This document shows positions 19,595 through 28,789 of a DNA stretch of 64,000 nucleotides, piece by piece. This DNA is from Sphingobium sp. KCTC 72723. GTDB taxonomy: Bacteria; Pseudomonadota; Alphaproteobacteria; Sphingomonadales; Sphingomonadaceae. The notes beneath the pieces were generated by a model. The model was not told the DNA's origin, searched no databases, and saw only the letters and a list, made by a program, of their open reading frames with translations. Numbering within the stretch: the first letter of the stretch is position 1; each line of letters opens with the position of its first letter. The position numbers and the translations under genes are program-made. Location: NCBI RefSeq assembly GCF_014280435.1, contig NZ_CP060388.1:3690001-3754000 (forward strand), in the 5' to 3' direction.

Positions 19595-20142
19595 TTGCGC
19601 CCGTCAAGTTGTTGGACCATCGCGTCATTGCCCTGCGCCTGTGCGACGGCTTTGGCGGTGCGGCCGGATGCGTCGGCCAAGGCCGGATCAGCGCCCGCCT
19701 TCACCAGCATCGCGACCTGCACGCTGCGGCCGAACAAAGCCGCCATCATCAGCGCGGTTTGCCCGGCATTGTTGCGCGCGTTTACATCACATCCCGCAGC
19801 AAGCAGACGCGCGGCGATGGCGTCATTGCCCTTGAACGCCACGCCCATTTGCGCGGTGTTGCCCTGTGATCCATCCGGCTTGCAGGCGTCGGCACCGGCG
19901 TCGATCAGCGCATCTAATGTAGCCGCCTGCCCATTATAGGCAGCCAGAATCAGCGGCGTGAAGCCGCGCGCGTCTGTGGCGTTCAGATTTACGCCAGCCT
20001 TCACGAGCGGAGCGATCATGTCGCTGCGGCCAAGGCGCGCGGCGTCGAACAGGAGTTCCTGCCGTCGTTCGGGCGTGGGGAGCGCTTCGGCGGCGGGGGA
20101 CGCTGCGGCGAGCGTGGTGGCGAGGAGGAGAGCGAGCATCAT
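19591..20142 (-). CDS. Exported ankyrin-repeat protein, AnkB-like
   Basis: About 183 residues. A signal peptide (MMLALLLATTLAAASPAAEA) is followed by four ankyrin repeats; clear ones are DARGFTPLILAAYNGQAATL and NAGQTALMMAALFGRSVQV. Downstream of a periplasmic catalase on the same strand, it mirrors katB-ankB of Pseudomonas aeruginosa, where AnkB supports catalase activity. A similar periplasmic helper role is likely here by context. The start is ATG 20142 or 20139. An inverted repeat lies between the two genes, 20170-20223, so they may be transcribed together with a processing site. Confidence 0.85.
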   Translation of the reverse strand: MMLALLLATTLAAASPAAEALPTPERRQELLFDAARLGRSDMIAPLVKAGVNLNATDARGFTPLILAAYNGQAATLDALIDAGADACKPDGSQGNTAQMGVAFKGNDAIAARLLAAGCDVNARNNAGQTALMMAALFGRSVQVAMLVKAGADPALADASGRTAKAVAQAQGNDAMVQQLDGRN

Positions 20143-20169
20143 GGGTCGGCCTTGTTGCAACAATGATCG

Positions 20170-20223
20170 GTTCGTCCTGAGCCTGCCGAAGAAGGCAAGT
20201 CCTTCGACAAGCTCAGGACGAAC
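20170..20223. repeat. Inverted repeat between catalase and ankyrin genes
   Basis: Arms 20170-20191 and 20202-20223 (22 nt each) are reverse complements except at two positions, with a 10-nt loop. The arm ends in gctcaggacgaac. I recall this motif as a dispersed repeat in sphingomonads. It could form a stable hairpin in the kat-ank transcript. Confidence 0.7.
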
Positions 20224-20240
20224 GGTGTTTGGCTACGCCC

Positions 20241-21908
20241 TCAGCGCACGGTCAGGCGCTGTTGCGGATAGGCGGCTTCATATTCCGACACCGCTTTGGT
20301 CACGTCCGCCATCGGTACGTTCACGGCCTTGGCGATACGAGTGCCGTAATCCTTGTCGGCCTGATAGAAGTAGCTGACCATGATCGTGCGGGTGCGGTCG
20401 GACTTTACCTGACCCAGATCGCCGGCGAGGTTGGCGATCAGGTCCGCCTTGTCCTTGGCCGAGAGGGAGCGGTAGAAAATGCCCGCCTGCGCGAAATTAT
20501 TGGTCTTTTCGATTGGCTTGGCATCGACCGTGGCATTCACTTCATAGGTCGACTGGCCAAATTCCGCTGCGGCCTGCTTTTGCACCGTGGCGGGGAAGTA
20601 ATTGACGTTGGAGGTCGACCCCGTCCCGTCCATCACCCCGTCCTGATAATTGTTTACGACCGGGGTCAGCGGCTTGTTGACTGGCAACGACATCACGTTC
20701 GCGCCGATGCGATAGCGCTGGGTGTCCGAATAGCTGAACAGGCGGCCCTGCAACATGCGGTCGGGCGATGCTTCGATGCCCGGCACCATATTGGCAGGGG
20801 CAAAGGCGGACTGTTCGGTGAATTCGAAATAGTTGGCGGGCATCTTGTTCAACGTCATTTCGCCGATCTTGCGGAAGGAGACGTTGAGCCACTCCTTGGT
20901 ATCGTCGAACGGGTTGTAGTCGAGGCCCGCAAACTGATCCGGCGACATGGTCTGGATCATCAGATCCCAGGTCGGGAAATTGCCCTTGCCCACTTCCCGA
21001 TAGAGATCGTCGGTCATGAAGTTGAACTGCGCCGCGCCCGCATCCTTGCCGGTCAGGTTCTTCACGCCCTGACGGCTGATCCAGCGGAACTTGGCGAACG
21101 TCACCTTGCCCTGGCCGTTCACCAGCTTGAAGGCATGGACGCCATTGCCGTCCATCGTGCGGTAGGAGGATGGCGTGCCGAGATTCGAAAACAGCTGAGT
21201 CAGCATGTTGGTCGATTCAGGCGTGTTCGAGAAGAAGTCGAACAGGCGGTTGGGATCCTGCTTGTTGGTGATCGGCGAGGGTTTCAGGCTATGCACCATG
21301 TCAGGGAACTGCATCGCGTCGCGGATGAAGAAGATCGGCAGGTTGTTGCCGACCAGATCCCAATTGCCCTGATCGGTGTAGAATTTGGTGGCGAAGCCGC
21401 GTGGATCGCGCAGGCCTTCTGGGCTGCCCGATGGGTGGATGACGCTGGAAAAGCGCACGAATACCGGGGTTTCCTTGCCCGACGCGAACAGCGAGGCGCG
21501 GGTCAGGTCGCTGATGTCGGCAGTTGCGCGGAACACGCCATGCGCGCCGGTGCCGCGGGCATGGACGACGCGCTCAGGGATGCGTTCGCGGTCGAAGCGC
21601 GACAGCTTTTCAATGAGGGTCGTATCCTCCAGCAGCACCGGGCCAAGGTCGCCTGCGGTCTTGCTGTTGCGGTTGGCACCGATCGGCGCGCCATTGTCGC
21701 GGGTCAGGTTGGGTACGACGGCGGGTGCGGCTTCGACCGGAGTCGCCATCGTTTGGCCAGCATCGGTCGGGAGCGTCACGGTCGCCATGCGCGGTGCGAC
21801 CTGCGCGTCGTTCTGGGCCGATGCCTGCGCGCCGACGAGCGCGGACAGGCTGACGGCAGCCAGCGTCAGGCCGCGCAGGGGCGCGGCCGAAATTGGAGAG
21901 TTCGGCAT
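20241..21908 (-). CDS. katB: Periplasmic clade-3-type small-subunit catalase
   Basis: 555 residues. A signal peptide (SLSALVGAQASAQ) gives a periplasmic enzyme that converts hydrogen peroxide to water and oxygen. Heme-pocket residues are visible: the distal His116 in ERVVHARGTG, the distal Asn in VGNNLPIFFIRDA (188/189) and the proximal Tyr in RLFSYSDTQRYRIG. Leader, size and the downstream ankyrin gene match KatB-type catalases. The start is preceded by AGAGGAACC on the minus strand. I looked for an OxyR box in the 160-bp upstream region and saw nothing convincing. Confidence 0.93.
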   Translation of the reverse strand: MPNSPISAAPLRGLTLAAVSLSALVGAQASAQNDAQVAPRMATVTLPTDAGQTMATPVEAAPAVVPNLTRDNGAPIGANRNSKTAGDLGPVLLEDTTLIEKLSRFDRERIPERVVHARGTGAHGVFRATADISDLTRASLFASGKETPVFVRFSSVIHPSGSPEGLRDPRGFATKFYTDQGNWDLVGNNLPIFFIRDAMQFPDMVHSLKPSPITNKQDPNRLFDFFSNTPESTNMLTQLFSNLGTPSSYRTMDGNGVHAFKLVNGQGKVTFAKFRWISRQGVKNLTGKDAGAAQFNFMTDDLYREVGKGNFPTWDLMIQTMSPDQFAGLDYNPFDDTKEWLNVSFRKIGEMTLNKMPANYFEFTEQSAFAPANMVPGIEASPDRMLQGRLFSYSDTQRYRIGANVMSLPVNKPLTPVVNNYQDGVMDGTGSTSNVNYFPATVQKQAAAEFGQSTYEVNATVDAKPIEKTNNFAQAGIFYRSLSAKDKADLIANLAGDLGQVKSDRTRTIMVSYFYQADKDYGTRIAKAVNVPMADVTKAVSEYEAAYPQQRLTVR

Positions 21909-22068
21909 GATCTGGTTCCTCTGTTGTTCCGTCGATCTTGGCGACCGACGACCCGTTCAGGCCGGGAAACGTGGGATGCACCCGTGCGACAATTTAGAGA
22001 AACGGCTTATTCTGTTTTCAGATAGTGGCGTTTTCGATCATTGCTGAGGAAACATATGGAGACGGCGA

Positions 22069-24477
22069 TCAGTCCGGCTGCATCGCCAGTGTGACCAGCG
22101 CCTCCGCTTCGATCAGCAGCGCATCCTCCGCCGCGCTTTGCGCCACATGTTCGCGACCGATGAGGATCAGCACCGGCACGGCCAGCGGGCTGACCCGGTC
22201 GAGCGTGACATGCAGCATGGTCGTGGCCGCACGGTCGATCAGATCGCCCAAGCGGCCCACATCGGTCATGCGCGCGCGCGCATCGGCCCAGGCGGCCTTG
22301 AGCAGCAGATGGTCGGGCTGATATTTGCGCAGCACGTCGTAGATGAGGTCGGTGGAGAAAGTGACTTGCCGCCCGGTCTTGCGCTTGCCGGGATGCTGAC
22401 GCTCGATCAGGCCGGAAATCACTGCCACATCGCGGAACGCGCGCTTGAGCAGGCTCGACTGTTCGACCCAGTCGACAAATTCATGGTCCAATATGTCGGC
22501 GGAAAACAGGCTTTGCGGGTCAGTGACGGGTTTGAGGCCATAGACCGCCAGCGCATAATCATTGGCGACGAAGCCGAGCGGCAATAGTCCCTGACTTTCC
22601 ATCCGGCGGGTGAGCAACATGCCGAGCGACTGGTGCGCGTTCCAGCCTTCAAAACTGTAGCAGACAAGATAATGGCGTCCTTCATGCGGGAAGGTTTCGA
22701 TCAATAGCTGGCCCGGTTGCGGCAGGACGGACCGCAGTTTCTGCATATCCAGCCATTCGCGCACGTCGGGCGGGAAGCGGTGCCATTCGTCAGGGCTGGC
22801 GAGAAAGGCGCGGACCCGGTCGGCCAGCCGCGTGGACATGGCCATGCGACTGCCGCCCCAACTGGGGATGCGCGCCTGTTTGGAAGTGGCGCGGACGATG
22901 AGGTCGGTCGTGTCCATCTTCACCACTTCCAGCGCGGTGCCGGAAAAGAAGAAGCTGTCGCCCGGTGCAAGCTGGGCGGCAAACCCCTCCTCCACCGTGC
23001 CGAGTTTGCGGCCATTGGCGAAGCGCACGGACAGCGCAGGCTGATCGACGATGATGCCCGCGTTCAGGCGGTGCTGCTGAATGAAACGGGGGTGGGAGAC
23101 GCGCCACATGCCGTCTGCATCCTGTGTCAGGCGTTTGAAGCGGTCATAGGCGCGCAGGGCGTAACCGCCGCCTTCGATGAAGTGGAGGACGGAGGCGAAG
23201 CCTTCGGGGGTCAGCGCGCTATAAGGAGTGGCGGACTGAATTTCGGCGAGCATCGTTTCTTCGCGAAATGGCCCGGCGCAGGCGAGGCCCATGACATGCT
23301 GGGCCAATACGTCGAGGCTGCCCGCGCGAAAGTCATCGGCGTCGCGTTCGCCCGCTTCCACTGCGTCCAGCGCGGCGCGCGCTTCGAGATATTCGAAACG
23401 GTTGCCGGGGATGAGGATGGCTTCGCTGGCCTGATCGAGCCGGTGGTTGGCGCGGCCGATCCGCTGAAGCAGGCGGGAGGAGCCTTTGGGTGCGCCCATC
23501 TGGATCACGCAATCGACATTGCCCCAATCGACGCCAAGGTCGAGCGACGCGGTAGCGACGAGCGCGCGCAGCTTGCCGGCGGCCATGGCATTTTCCACCT
23601 TGCGCCGTGCTTCGATCGACAGGCTGCCATGGTGGATGGCGATCGGCAGATTGGCGTCGTTGGCCGACCATAATGACTGGAAAATGAGTTCGGCCAGACC
23701 GCGCGTGTTGCAGAATACCAGCGTGGTTTGATGCGCAGCGATTTCCGCCATCACCTGATGCGCGGCATATTTGCCCGAATGGCCCGACCACGGGACACGG
23801 CCTTCGGGGATCAGGATGGTGACATTGGGTTCGGCCCCCGCCTCCCCTAGTACTGCGGCGACCGTGTCGATATCGCCATCGGGCGCGAGCCAGGCGCGAT
23901 AGGCATCGACGTCCGCGACCGTGGCGGAAAGGGCGACGCGGCGCAGGCCGGGATTGATCGCCTGAAGCCGCGCCATCGACAGGCTGAACAGATCGCCGCG
24001 TTTCTGGGTGGCGAAGGCGTGGACTTCGTCGATGATGACGGTTTGCAGGTCCGCGAACATCAAGGCCGCATCGGGATAGCTGAGCAGCAGCGAGAGCGAT
24101 TCGGGCGTGGTGAGGAGAATGTGGGGCGGCTTGACCCGCTGGCGCGCCTTGCGGTCCGACGGGGTGTCGCCGGTGCGGGTTTCGACGCGGATGGGGAGGT
24201 CCATCTCCTCGACCGGAGTCAGGAGGTTGCGGCGGACATCGACGGCGAGCGCCTTCAAGGGCGAGACATAGAGCGTGTGGAGGCGGTCGGTCGGGCGTTC
24301 GATAAGGTCGCTCAGTGTCGGCAGGAACCCCGCCAGCGTCTTGCCCGCGCCGGTGGGGGCGACGAGCAGCGCATGGTCGCCCCGGCGCGCGGCGGCGAGC
24401 ATCGCGCGCTGATGGGCGCGCGGCGACCACTCGCGCGCAGCGAACCAGTCTTCCAGCACAGGGGGGAGGACATCCAT
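22069..24477 (-). CDS. Lhr-type ATP-dependent DNA helicase (ligase-associated DEXH box family)
   Basis: 802 residues, superfamily 2. Motif I APTGAGKT (about residues 40-47), motif II DEVH, motif III SATV and motif VI QRIGRANHR are all present. The C-terminal half contains the Lhr winged-helix and accessory domain. Enzymes of this length are annotated as ligase-associated DNA damage response helicases when they sit near an ATP-dependent DNA ligase and an MBL nuclease; no such genes are seen nearby, so the association is not supported here. Possibly 3'-5' DNA unwinding in repair. The stop lies 160 bp from the catalase start. Confidence 0.9.
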   Translation of the reverse strand: MDVLPPVLEDWFAAREWSPRAHQRAMLAAARRGDHALLVAPTGAGKTLAGFLPTLSDLIERPTDRLHTLYVSPLKALAVDVRRNLLTPVEEMDLPIRVETRTGDTPSDRKARQRVKPPHILLTTPESLSLLLSYPDAALMFADLQTVIIDEVHAFATQKRGDLFSLSMARLQAINPGLRRVALSATVADVDAYRAWLAPDGDIDTVAAVLGEAGAEPNVTILIPEGRVPWSGHSGKYAAHQVMAEIAAHQTTLVFCNTRGLAELIFQSLWSANDANLPIAIHHGSLSIEARRKVENAMAAGKLRALVATASLDLGVDWGNVDCVIQMGAPKGSSRLLQRIGRANHRLDQASEAILIPGNRFEYLEARAALDAVEAGERDADDFRAGSLDVLAQHVMGLACAGPFREETMLAEIQSATPYSALTPEGFASVLHFIEGGGYALRAYDRFKRLTQDADGMWRVSHPRFIQQHRLNAGIIVDQPALSVRFANGRKLGTVEEGFAAQLAPGDSFFFSGTALEVVKMDTTDLIVRATSKQARIPSWGGSRMAMSTRLADRVRAFLASPDEWHRFPPDVREWLDMQKLRSVLPQPGQLLIETFPHEGRHYLVCYSFEGWNAHQSLGMLLTRRMESQGLLPLGFVANDYALAVYGLKPVTDPQSLFSADILDHEFVDWVEQSSLLKRAFRDVAVISGLIERQHPGKRKTGRQVTFSTDLIYDVLRKYQPDHLLLKAAWADARARMTDVGRLGDLIDRAATTMLHVTLDRVSPLAVPVLILIGREHVAQSAAEDALLIEAEALVTLAMQPD

Positions 24478-24653
24478 GGGACGGATGTAGGGACGATCCC
24501 GTCGATGCGAAAGCGCAAGTAGGGGCGCGTAACATTCATATGATCGTGCGAAATATTATGTCGCACCCCTCTGGCCCTGCCCCCCGTCCCTGCGTTACCA
24601 TCGCATCATCAACAGCGGCGCAAAGATGCCGCATTGTGCAGGAGATGAGAGAT

Positions 24654-25979
24654 ATGACCGGCGAAACCGAAGCCGACCTGACCGGCGTACCAGCGAGCGG
24701 CAACCGCCGCCGTCCCAAGCCACCGATCATGGAAATTGACGGCCGCAAGCTGCGCCCCGCCACGCTCATGATGGGCCATGGCTATGACCCGACCCTGTCC
24801 GAAGGATCGCTCAAACCCCCAATCTTCCTGACATCGACTTTTGCGTTTGAAAGCGCGGCGGCGGGCAAGCGCCATTTCGAGGGGGTGACGGGCATCCGTC
24901 CGGGCGGATCGGAAGGGCTGGTCTATTCGCGCTTCAACGGTCCCAATCAGGAAATTGCCGAGGATCGGCTGGCCGTATGGGAGGAGGCGGAGGATGCACT
25001 GCTGTTTTCCAGCGGCATGTCGGCCATTGCCACCACGTTGCTGGCGATGGTCCAGCCGGGCGACGTGATCGTCCACTCCGCCCCGCTCTATGCTGCGACC
25101 GAATCGCTGATCGGGCGGATATTGGGCAAGTTCGGGGTCCAATGGCTCGATTTCCCCGCTGGCGCGAGCGCGGACGAAATTGGCGCTGTGATCGACAAGG
25201 CCAAGGGGCTGGGCCGCGTGGCGATGATCTATTTGGAAAGCCCGGCCAATCCGACCAATGTGCTGGTCGATATCGAAGCGGTGGTCGCCCGGCGAAACGC
25301 CGCCTTTGCGGGCGCAGACCATGTGCCGCCGATCGCCATCGACAATACGTTTCTGGGACCATTATGGTTGAAGCCGCTGAGCCATGGCGCAGATCTGGTG
25401 ATCTACAGCCTGACCAAATATGCCGGTGGGCATAGCGATCTGGTCGCAGGCGGCGTGCTGGGGTCGCAGGCTTTGATCACCACGATCCGCCTGATGCGCA
25501 ATACGATCGGCACCATCCTGGACCCGCACAGCGCATGGATGCTGTTGCGCAGCCTGGAGACGCTGGAATTGCGGATGAGCCGGGCGGGCGACAATGCGGC
25601 GAAGGTGTGCGCGTGGTTGAAGGACCAGCCGCAGGTGGAGAAGATCGTCTATCTGGGCTTTCCCGAAACCGAGCGCCAGGCGGACATTTATAATCGCCAT
25701 TGCACCGGGGCGGGATCGACCTTCTCGCTCTATCTGAACGGCGGCGAAGCGGAGGCGTTCGCCTTTCTCGACGCGCTCAAGATCGCCAAGCTGGCGGTCA
25801 GCCTGGGCGGGACCGAGACGCTGGCGAGTCATCCCGCCGCGATGACCCATTTGTCGGTGCCAGCCGCGCGCAAGGCGGCACTGGGTATCGGCGACAACAT
25901 GGTGCGCATCTCGATTGGGTGTGAGGATGCCGATGACCTGATCGCCGATTTCACCCAGGCGTTGCGGGCAATCGGGTAA
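24654..25979 (+). CDS. PLP-dependent trans-sulfuration enzyme (cystathionine gamma-synthase/lyase family)
   Basis: 441 residues. Family signatures: YSRFNGPNQEIAEDRLAVWE (residues 91-110), SSGMSAI (119-125) and the PLP-binding lysine K255 in YSLTKYAGGHSD. The family includes cystathionine gamma-synthase, gamma- and beta-lyases and methionine gamma-lyase; which one this is cannot be decided by eye, though the 35-residue N-terminal extension is longer than in MetB or MetC. The start is ATG 24654, with AGGAG 11 nt upstream; ATG 24645 is too near that site. The frame opens further upstream but overlaps the helicase region. The next gene begins 1 bp after the stop. Confidence 0.9.
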   Translation: MTGETEADLTGVPASGNRRRPKPPIMEIDGRKLRPATLMMGHGYDPTLSEGSLKPPIFLTSTFAFESAAAGKRHFEGVTGIRPGGSEGLVYSRFNGPNQEIAEDRLAVWEEAEDALLFSSGMSAIATTLLAMVQPGDVIVHSAPLYAATESLIGRILGKFGVQWLDFPAGASADEIGAVIDKAKGLGRVAMIYLESPANPTNVLVDIEAVVARRNAAFAGADHVPPIAIDNTFLGPLWLKPLSHGADLVIYSLTKYAGGHSDLVAGGVLGSQALITTIRLMRNTIGTILDPHSAWMLLRSLETLELRMSRAGDNAAKVCAWLKDQPQVEKIVYLGFPETERQADIYNRHCTGAGSTFSLYLNGGEAEAFAFLDALKIAKLAVSLGGTETLASHPAAMTHLSVPAARKAALGIGDNMVRISIGCEDADDLIADFTQALRAIG

Positions 25980-25980
25980 G

Positions 25981-26907
25981 ATGGCGCGTCCGATGCTGTT
26001 GGTGGGTCAGCCTTTGCTGGCCCCCATCATTCCTTTGCTGGCGGCCCGTTACGATGTCATCGCGCTGTGGGAACGGCCCGATGCCAATGCGCTGGCGCGG
26101 GTCGATGCGGTCATATGGGCAGGCGAATTCGTGCTGGAGCGCGCATTGGTCGACGCGATGCCGCGCCTGTCGCTGATCGCTTGTTTCACCGTGGGCTATG
26201 ACGGGGTGGACCTGTCGCTGGCAAAGGCGCGGGGCATTGCCGTAACCCATGCGGGCGACGCCAATGCACAGGATGTCGCCGACCATGCGATCGGCCTGAT
26301 GATCGCGCATCGGCGCTGGAAAGTGGGTGGGGACAGGCATTTACGCGCGGGGCTTTGGACGATCGAGGCCAAGACGCGCACCGCGTCGATGGGCAGCGCG
26401 CGGTTGGGCATCGTGGGCATGGGCGCGATCGGCGTGGCCGTGGCGGAACGGGCAATGGCGATGCGGATGGCGGTCCGTTGGTGGGGGCCGCGCGAGAAGC
26501 CTGCTTTGCCCTGGCAAAGGGCGGAAAGCCTGATGACGCTGGCGCAGGACAGCGACATCCTGCTGGTTGCGGCGCGTGCGGACGCGCGCAACCGGGGGAT
26601 GATTTCCGCCGCGATTCTGGATGCGCTTGGTCCCGATGGCCTGCTGGTCAATGTCGCGCGCGGGCAGTTGGTGGATGAAGATGCGCTGATCGCCGCGCTT
26701 CGCGCCGGCAAGTTGGGTGGCGCTGCGATCGACGTGTTCGATCCTGAACCGACCGATCCGGCGCGCTGGGTCGATATACCCAATGTCGTGCTGACCCCGC
26801 ATACCGGCGGGGCGACGCATGAGGCGGTGGCACAGATGGCGCAGATGCTGTTGGCGAACCTGACCGCCCATTTTGCCGGGGCAGCGCTGCCCTCCCCTGT
26901 GACTTAG
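25981..26907 (+). CDS. D-2-hydroxyacid dehydrogenase (NAD(P)-dependent)
   Basis: 308 residues. The nucleotide-binding loop GIVGMGAIGVAVAERAM is near residue 142, the catalytic Arg in LLVAARADAR, the acidic partner in DVFDPEPTDP and the catalytic His in VLTPHTGGAT. Reduces 2-keto acids such as glyoxylate or hydroxypyruvate, or the reverse; substrate unknown. It starts 1 bp after the trans-sulfuration gene, so the two are cotranscribed and may handle the keto acid that enzyme releases (inference). Its 3' end overlaps the convergent HAD gene by 4 bp. Confidence 0.92.
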   Translation: MARPMLLVGQPLLAPIIPLLAARYDVIALWERPDANALARVDAVIWAGEFVLERALVDAMPRLSLIACFTVGYDGVDLSLAKARGIAVTHAGDANAQDVADHAIGLMIAHRRWKVGGDRHLRAGLWTIEAKTRTASMGSARLGIVGMGAIGVAVAERAMAMRMAVRWWGPREKPALPWQRAESLMTLAQDSDILLVAARADARNRGMISAAILDALGPDGLLVNVARGQLVDEDALIAALRAGKLGGAAIDVFDPEPTDPARWVDIPNVVLTPHTGGATHEAVAQMAQMLLANLTAHFAGAALPSPVT

Positions 26908-27581
26908 GTCCAGTCCACCCGCGTCCAGCCGCGCGCCGCCGCCAGCCGAGCCAGCGGCTTGTGCGGGTTGGATGCGAAAGGAATGTCGGCAAATTCCAGC
27001 ATCGGCGCGTCCGACACATGGTCGGAATAGGCGCGGATATGCGCCTGGGTCCGGTCGATCGCTTCGGCCGCCATCCATGCCTTGATCATCCGCAACTTGC
27101 CGGTGTCATAGCAATTTTCGCCCGCGATTCTGGCACGGACATAGCGCAGATCCTGGCTGAGATGATCGGTTGCGATCACTGCGTCAAAGCCCAGCCGCCG
27201 GGCGATCGGCTCGACATAAAGGCGATAGGAGGCAGTGGCGAGGACGAGGCGATAGCCATCGGCCCGGTCCTGCGCGATCTGCGCCACGGCACCGCTGCGC
27301 AGATTGGTCGCCACCACCTTGTCGGCATAGCTTTCGATATGCGGCATCAACCTGGCGCGTTCGACATGATAGCCGATCATCAGCGTCTGGTTGATTTCCT
27401 TGAGCCGCTGTCGCGAAAACAGCTTCAGCACATAGGCCAGCATCGCCAGCCCCACGACGGGCAGCAGCGCCAGTCGCCACGGCGCCATTGCGCGCGCGAC
27501 ATGGATCAGGAATCCGGTATAGGTGCCGCTGAACGTGACCGTGCGGTCCATGTCGTATATCGCCAGCCTGTGCGTCGTCAT
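26904..27581 (-). CDS. HAD-superfamily phosphatase, subfamily IB
   Basis: 225 residues. The nucleophile motif is DMDRT (Asp10, Asp12), motif II is ATASYR and motif IV is YSDHVSDAPML. The cap between motifs I and II contains a hydrophobic stretch (WRLALLPVVGLAMLAYVLKLF), as in HAD-IB enzymes related to phosphoserine phosphatase and to membrane-associated lipid phosphatases. Substrate unknown. It is divergent from the Mla operon with 98 bp between starts, and a phospholipid-related role would fit that neighbourhood (inference). Confidence 0.9.
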   Translation of the reverse strand: MTTHRLAIYDMDRTVTFSGTYTGFLIHVARAMAPWRLALLPVVGLAMLAYVLKLFSRQRLKEINQTLMIGYHVERARLMPHIESYADKVVATNLRSGAVAQIAQDRADGYRLVLATASYRLYVEPIARRLGFDAVIATDHLSQDLRYVRARIAGENCYDTGKLRMIKAWMAAEAIDRTQAHIRAYSDHVSDAPMLEFADIPFASNPHKPLARLAAARGWTRVDWT

Positions 27582-27679
27582 GCCGTATCCGAAACTTTTC
27601 CGCTCGCGCTTCGTTCTGTCCGGGCGATGGGCCGTTTCGGCTTGCCGTGCAACCGATATTGGATCAGTAATTCCATCGC

Positions 27680-28789
27680 ATGAATAAAGCCGCCAATCTT
27701 GCTGAAGAAATGCGCGATGACGGCACGGTGATCCGGCTTTCCGGGTCGCTGGCGATTGCCTGTTTGCATGACCTTCCCGACCGTCTGGATGCCGTGCAGG
27801 GTCCGGTGCAGTCTATCGACCTGACCGATGTGGATCATATCGATACCATCGGCGCATGGACCGTGCATCGCACCGCAAAACGGCTGGGCTGCACCATCAG
27901 CGGGGGCAGCGGCGACGCGACTCGCCTGGTGGAAGCAGTCGGTGCGCTGGATGAACCTGTGCCGATCCGCCCTGACCATGTCCCGGCGCTCAGCCGCGTC
28001 GTCGGCCAGATCGGCGAAGCGGTGGTGGCATCGGCCAATACGATGATGGGGCTGCTCGGCTTTTTCGGCAGCACATTGGTGGCGAGTTGGAGCGTCATGC
28101 GCCATCCCAGCCGTTTCCGCTGGAACGCGGTGGTGCAACGGTTCGAGGTCGTGGGCGTCGCGGCGCTGGGCATTATCGGCCTGATGAGTTTCCTGATCGG
28201 CATCGTCATCGCCCAACAGGGTTCGGTGCAGTTGCGCCAGTTCGGCATGGAAATGCTGACCATCAATCTGGTCGGCCGCCTGACATTCCGCGAACTGGGC
28301 GTGCTGATGACCGCGATCATGGTCGCCGGTCGTTCCGGTTCCGCCTTCGCGGCGCAGCTCGGCACGATGAAGCTGACCGAGGAAATCGATGCGATGCGCA
28401 CCATCGGCGTGTCGCCGATGGAAGCGCTGGTGCTGCCGCGCACGCTGGCCGTGGTCATCATGATGCCGTTGCTGGGCTTTTATGCGTCGATCCTGTCGGT
28501 CATCGGCGGCGGGTTTCTGTGCTGGATCGCGCTAGACATTCCCCCCATCACCTTCCTGCAACGATTGCGCGAAGTCGTGCCGATCACCGACCTGTGGGTG
28601 GGCCTGATCAAGGCGCCGGTATTCGGCCTGATCATTGCCATTTCAGGCTGTTTTCAGGGGATGCAGGTCAAGGGAAATGCCGAGGAAGTGGGCCTGCGCA
28701 CGACGGCCGCCGTGGTGCAGGCGATTTTCCTCGTCATCGTGATCGACGCTTTCTTTGCGGTGTTCTTTACCTGGATCGGATGGAATTGA
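27680..28789 (+). CDS. mlaE: MlaE-type ABC permease with fused N-terminal STAS domain
   Basis: 369 residues. Residues about 1-105 form a STAS/MlaB-like domain (GTVIRLSGSLAIACLHDLP, then IDLTDVDHIDTIGAW), fused to a polytopic MlaE permease. Its signature includes FRELGVLMTAIMVAGRSGSAFAAQLG (key part GRSGSAFAAQLGTMK) and EEIDAMRTIGVSP. It is the inner-membrane channel of a lipid transport system that moves phospholipid between inner and outer membrane. First gene of a four-gene operon; its stop overlaps the ATPase start (TGATG). Confidence 0.95.
   Translation: MNKAANLAEEMRDDGTVIRLSGSLAIACLHDLPDRLDAVQGPVQSIDLTDVDHIDTIGAWTVHRTAKRLGCTISGGSGDATRLVEAVGALDEPVPIRPDHVPALSRVVGQIGEAVVASANTMMGLLGFFGSTLVASWSVMRHPSRFRWNAVVQRFEVVGVAALGIIGLMSFLIGIVIAQQGSVQLRQFGMEMLTINLVGRLTFRELGVLMTAIMVAGRSGSAFAAQLGTMKLTEEIDAMRTIGVSPMEALVLPRTLAVVIMMPLLGFYASILSVIGGGFLCWIALDIPPITFLQRLREVVPITDLWVGLIKAPVFGLIIAISGCFQGMQVKGNAEEVGLRTTAAVVQAIFLVIVIDAFFAVFFTWIGWN

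Noticed and set aside
21909..22068. OxyR site upstream of the catalase gene
   Set aside because: No pattern of spaced ATAG-type elements could be read with confidence.
24478..24653. Possible SAM-type riboswitch in front of the trans-sulfuration gene
   Set aside because: Only a 6-bp hairpin (gtgcga/tcgcac, 24546-24566) is visible; I could not find the core of any SAM riboswitch class.
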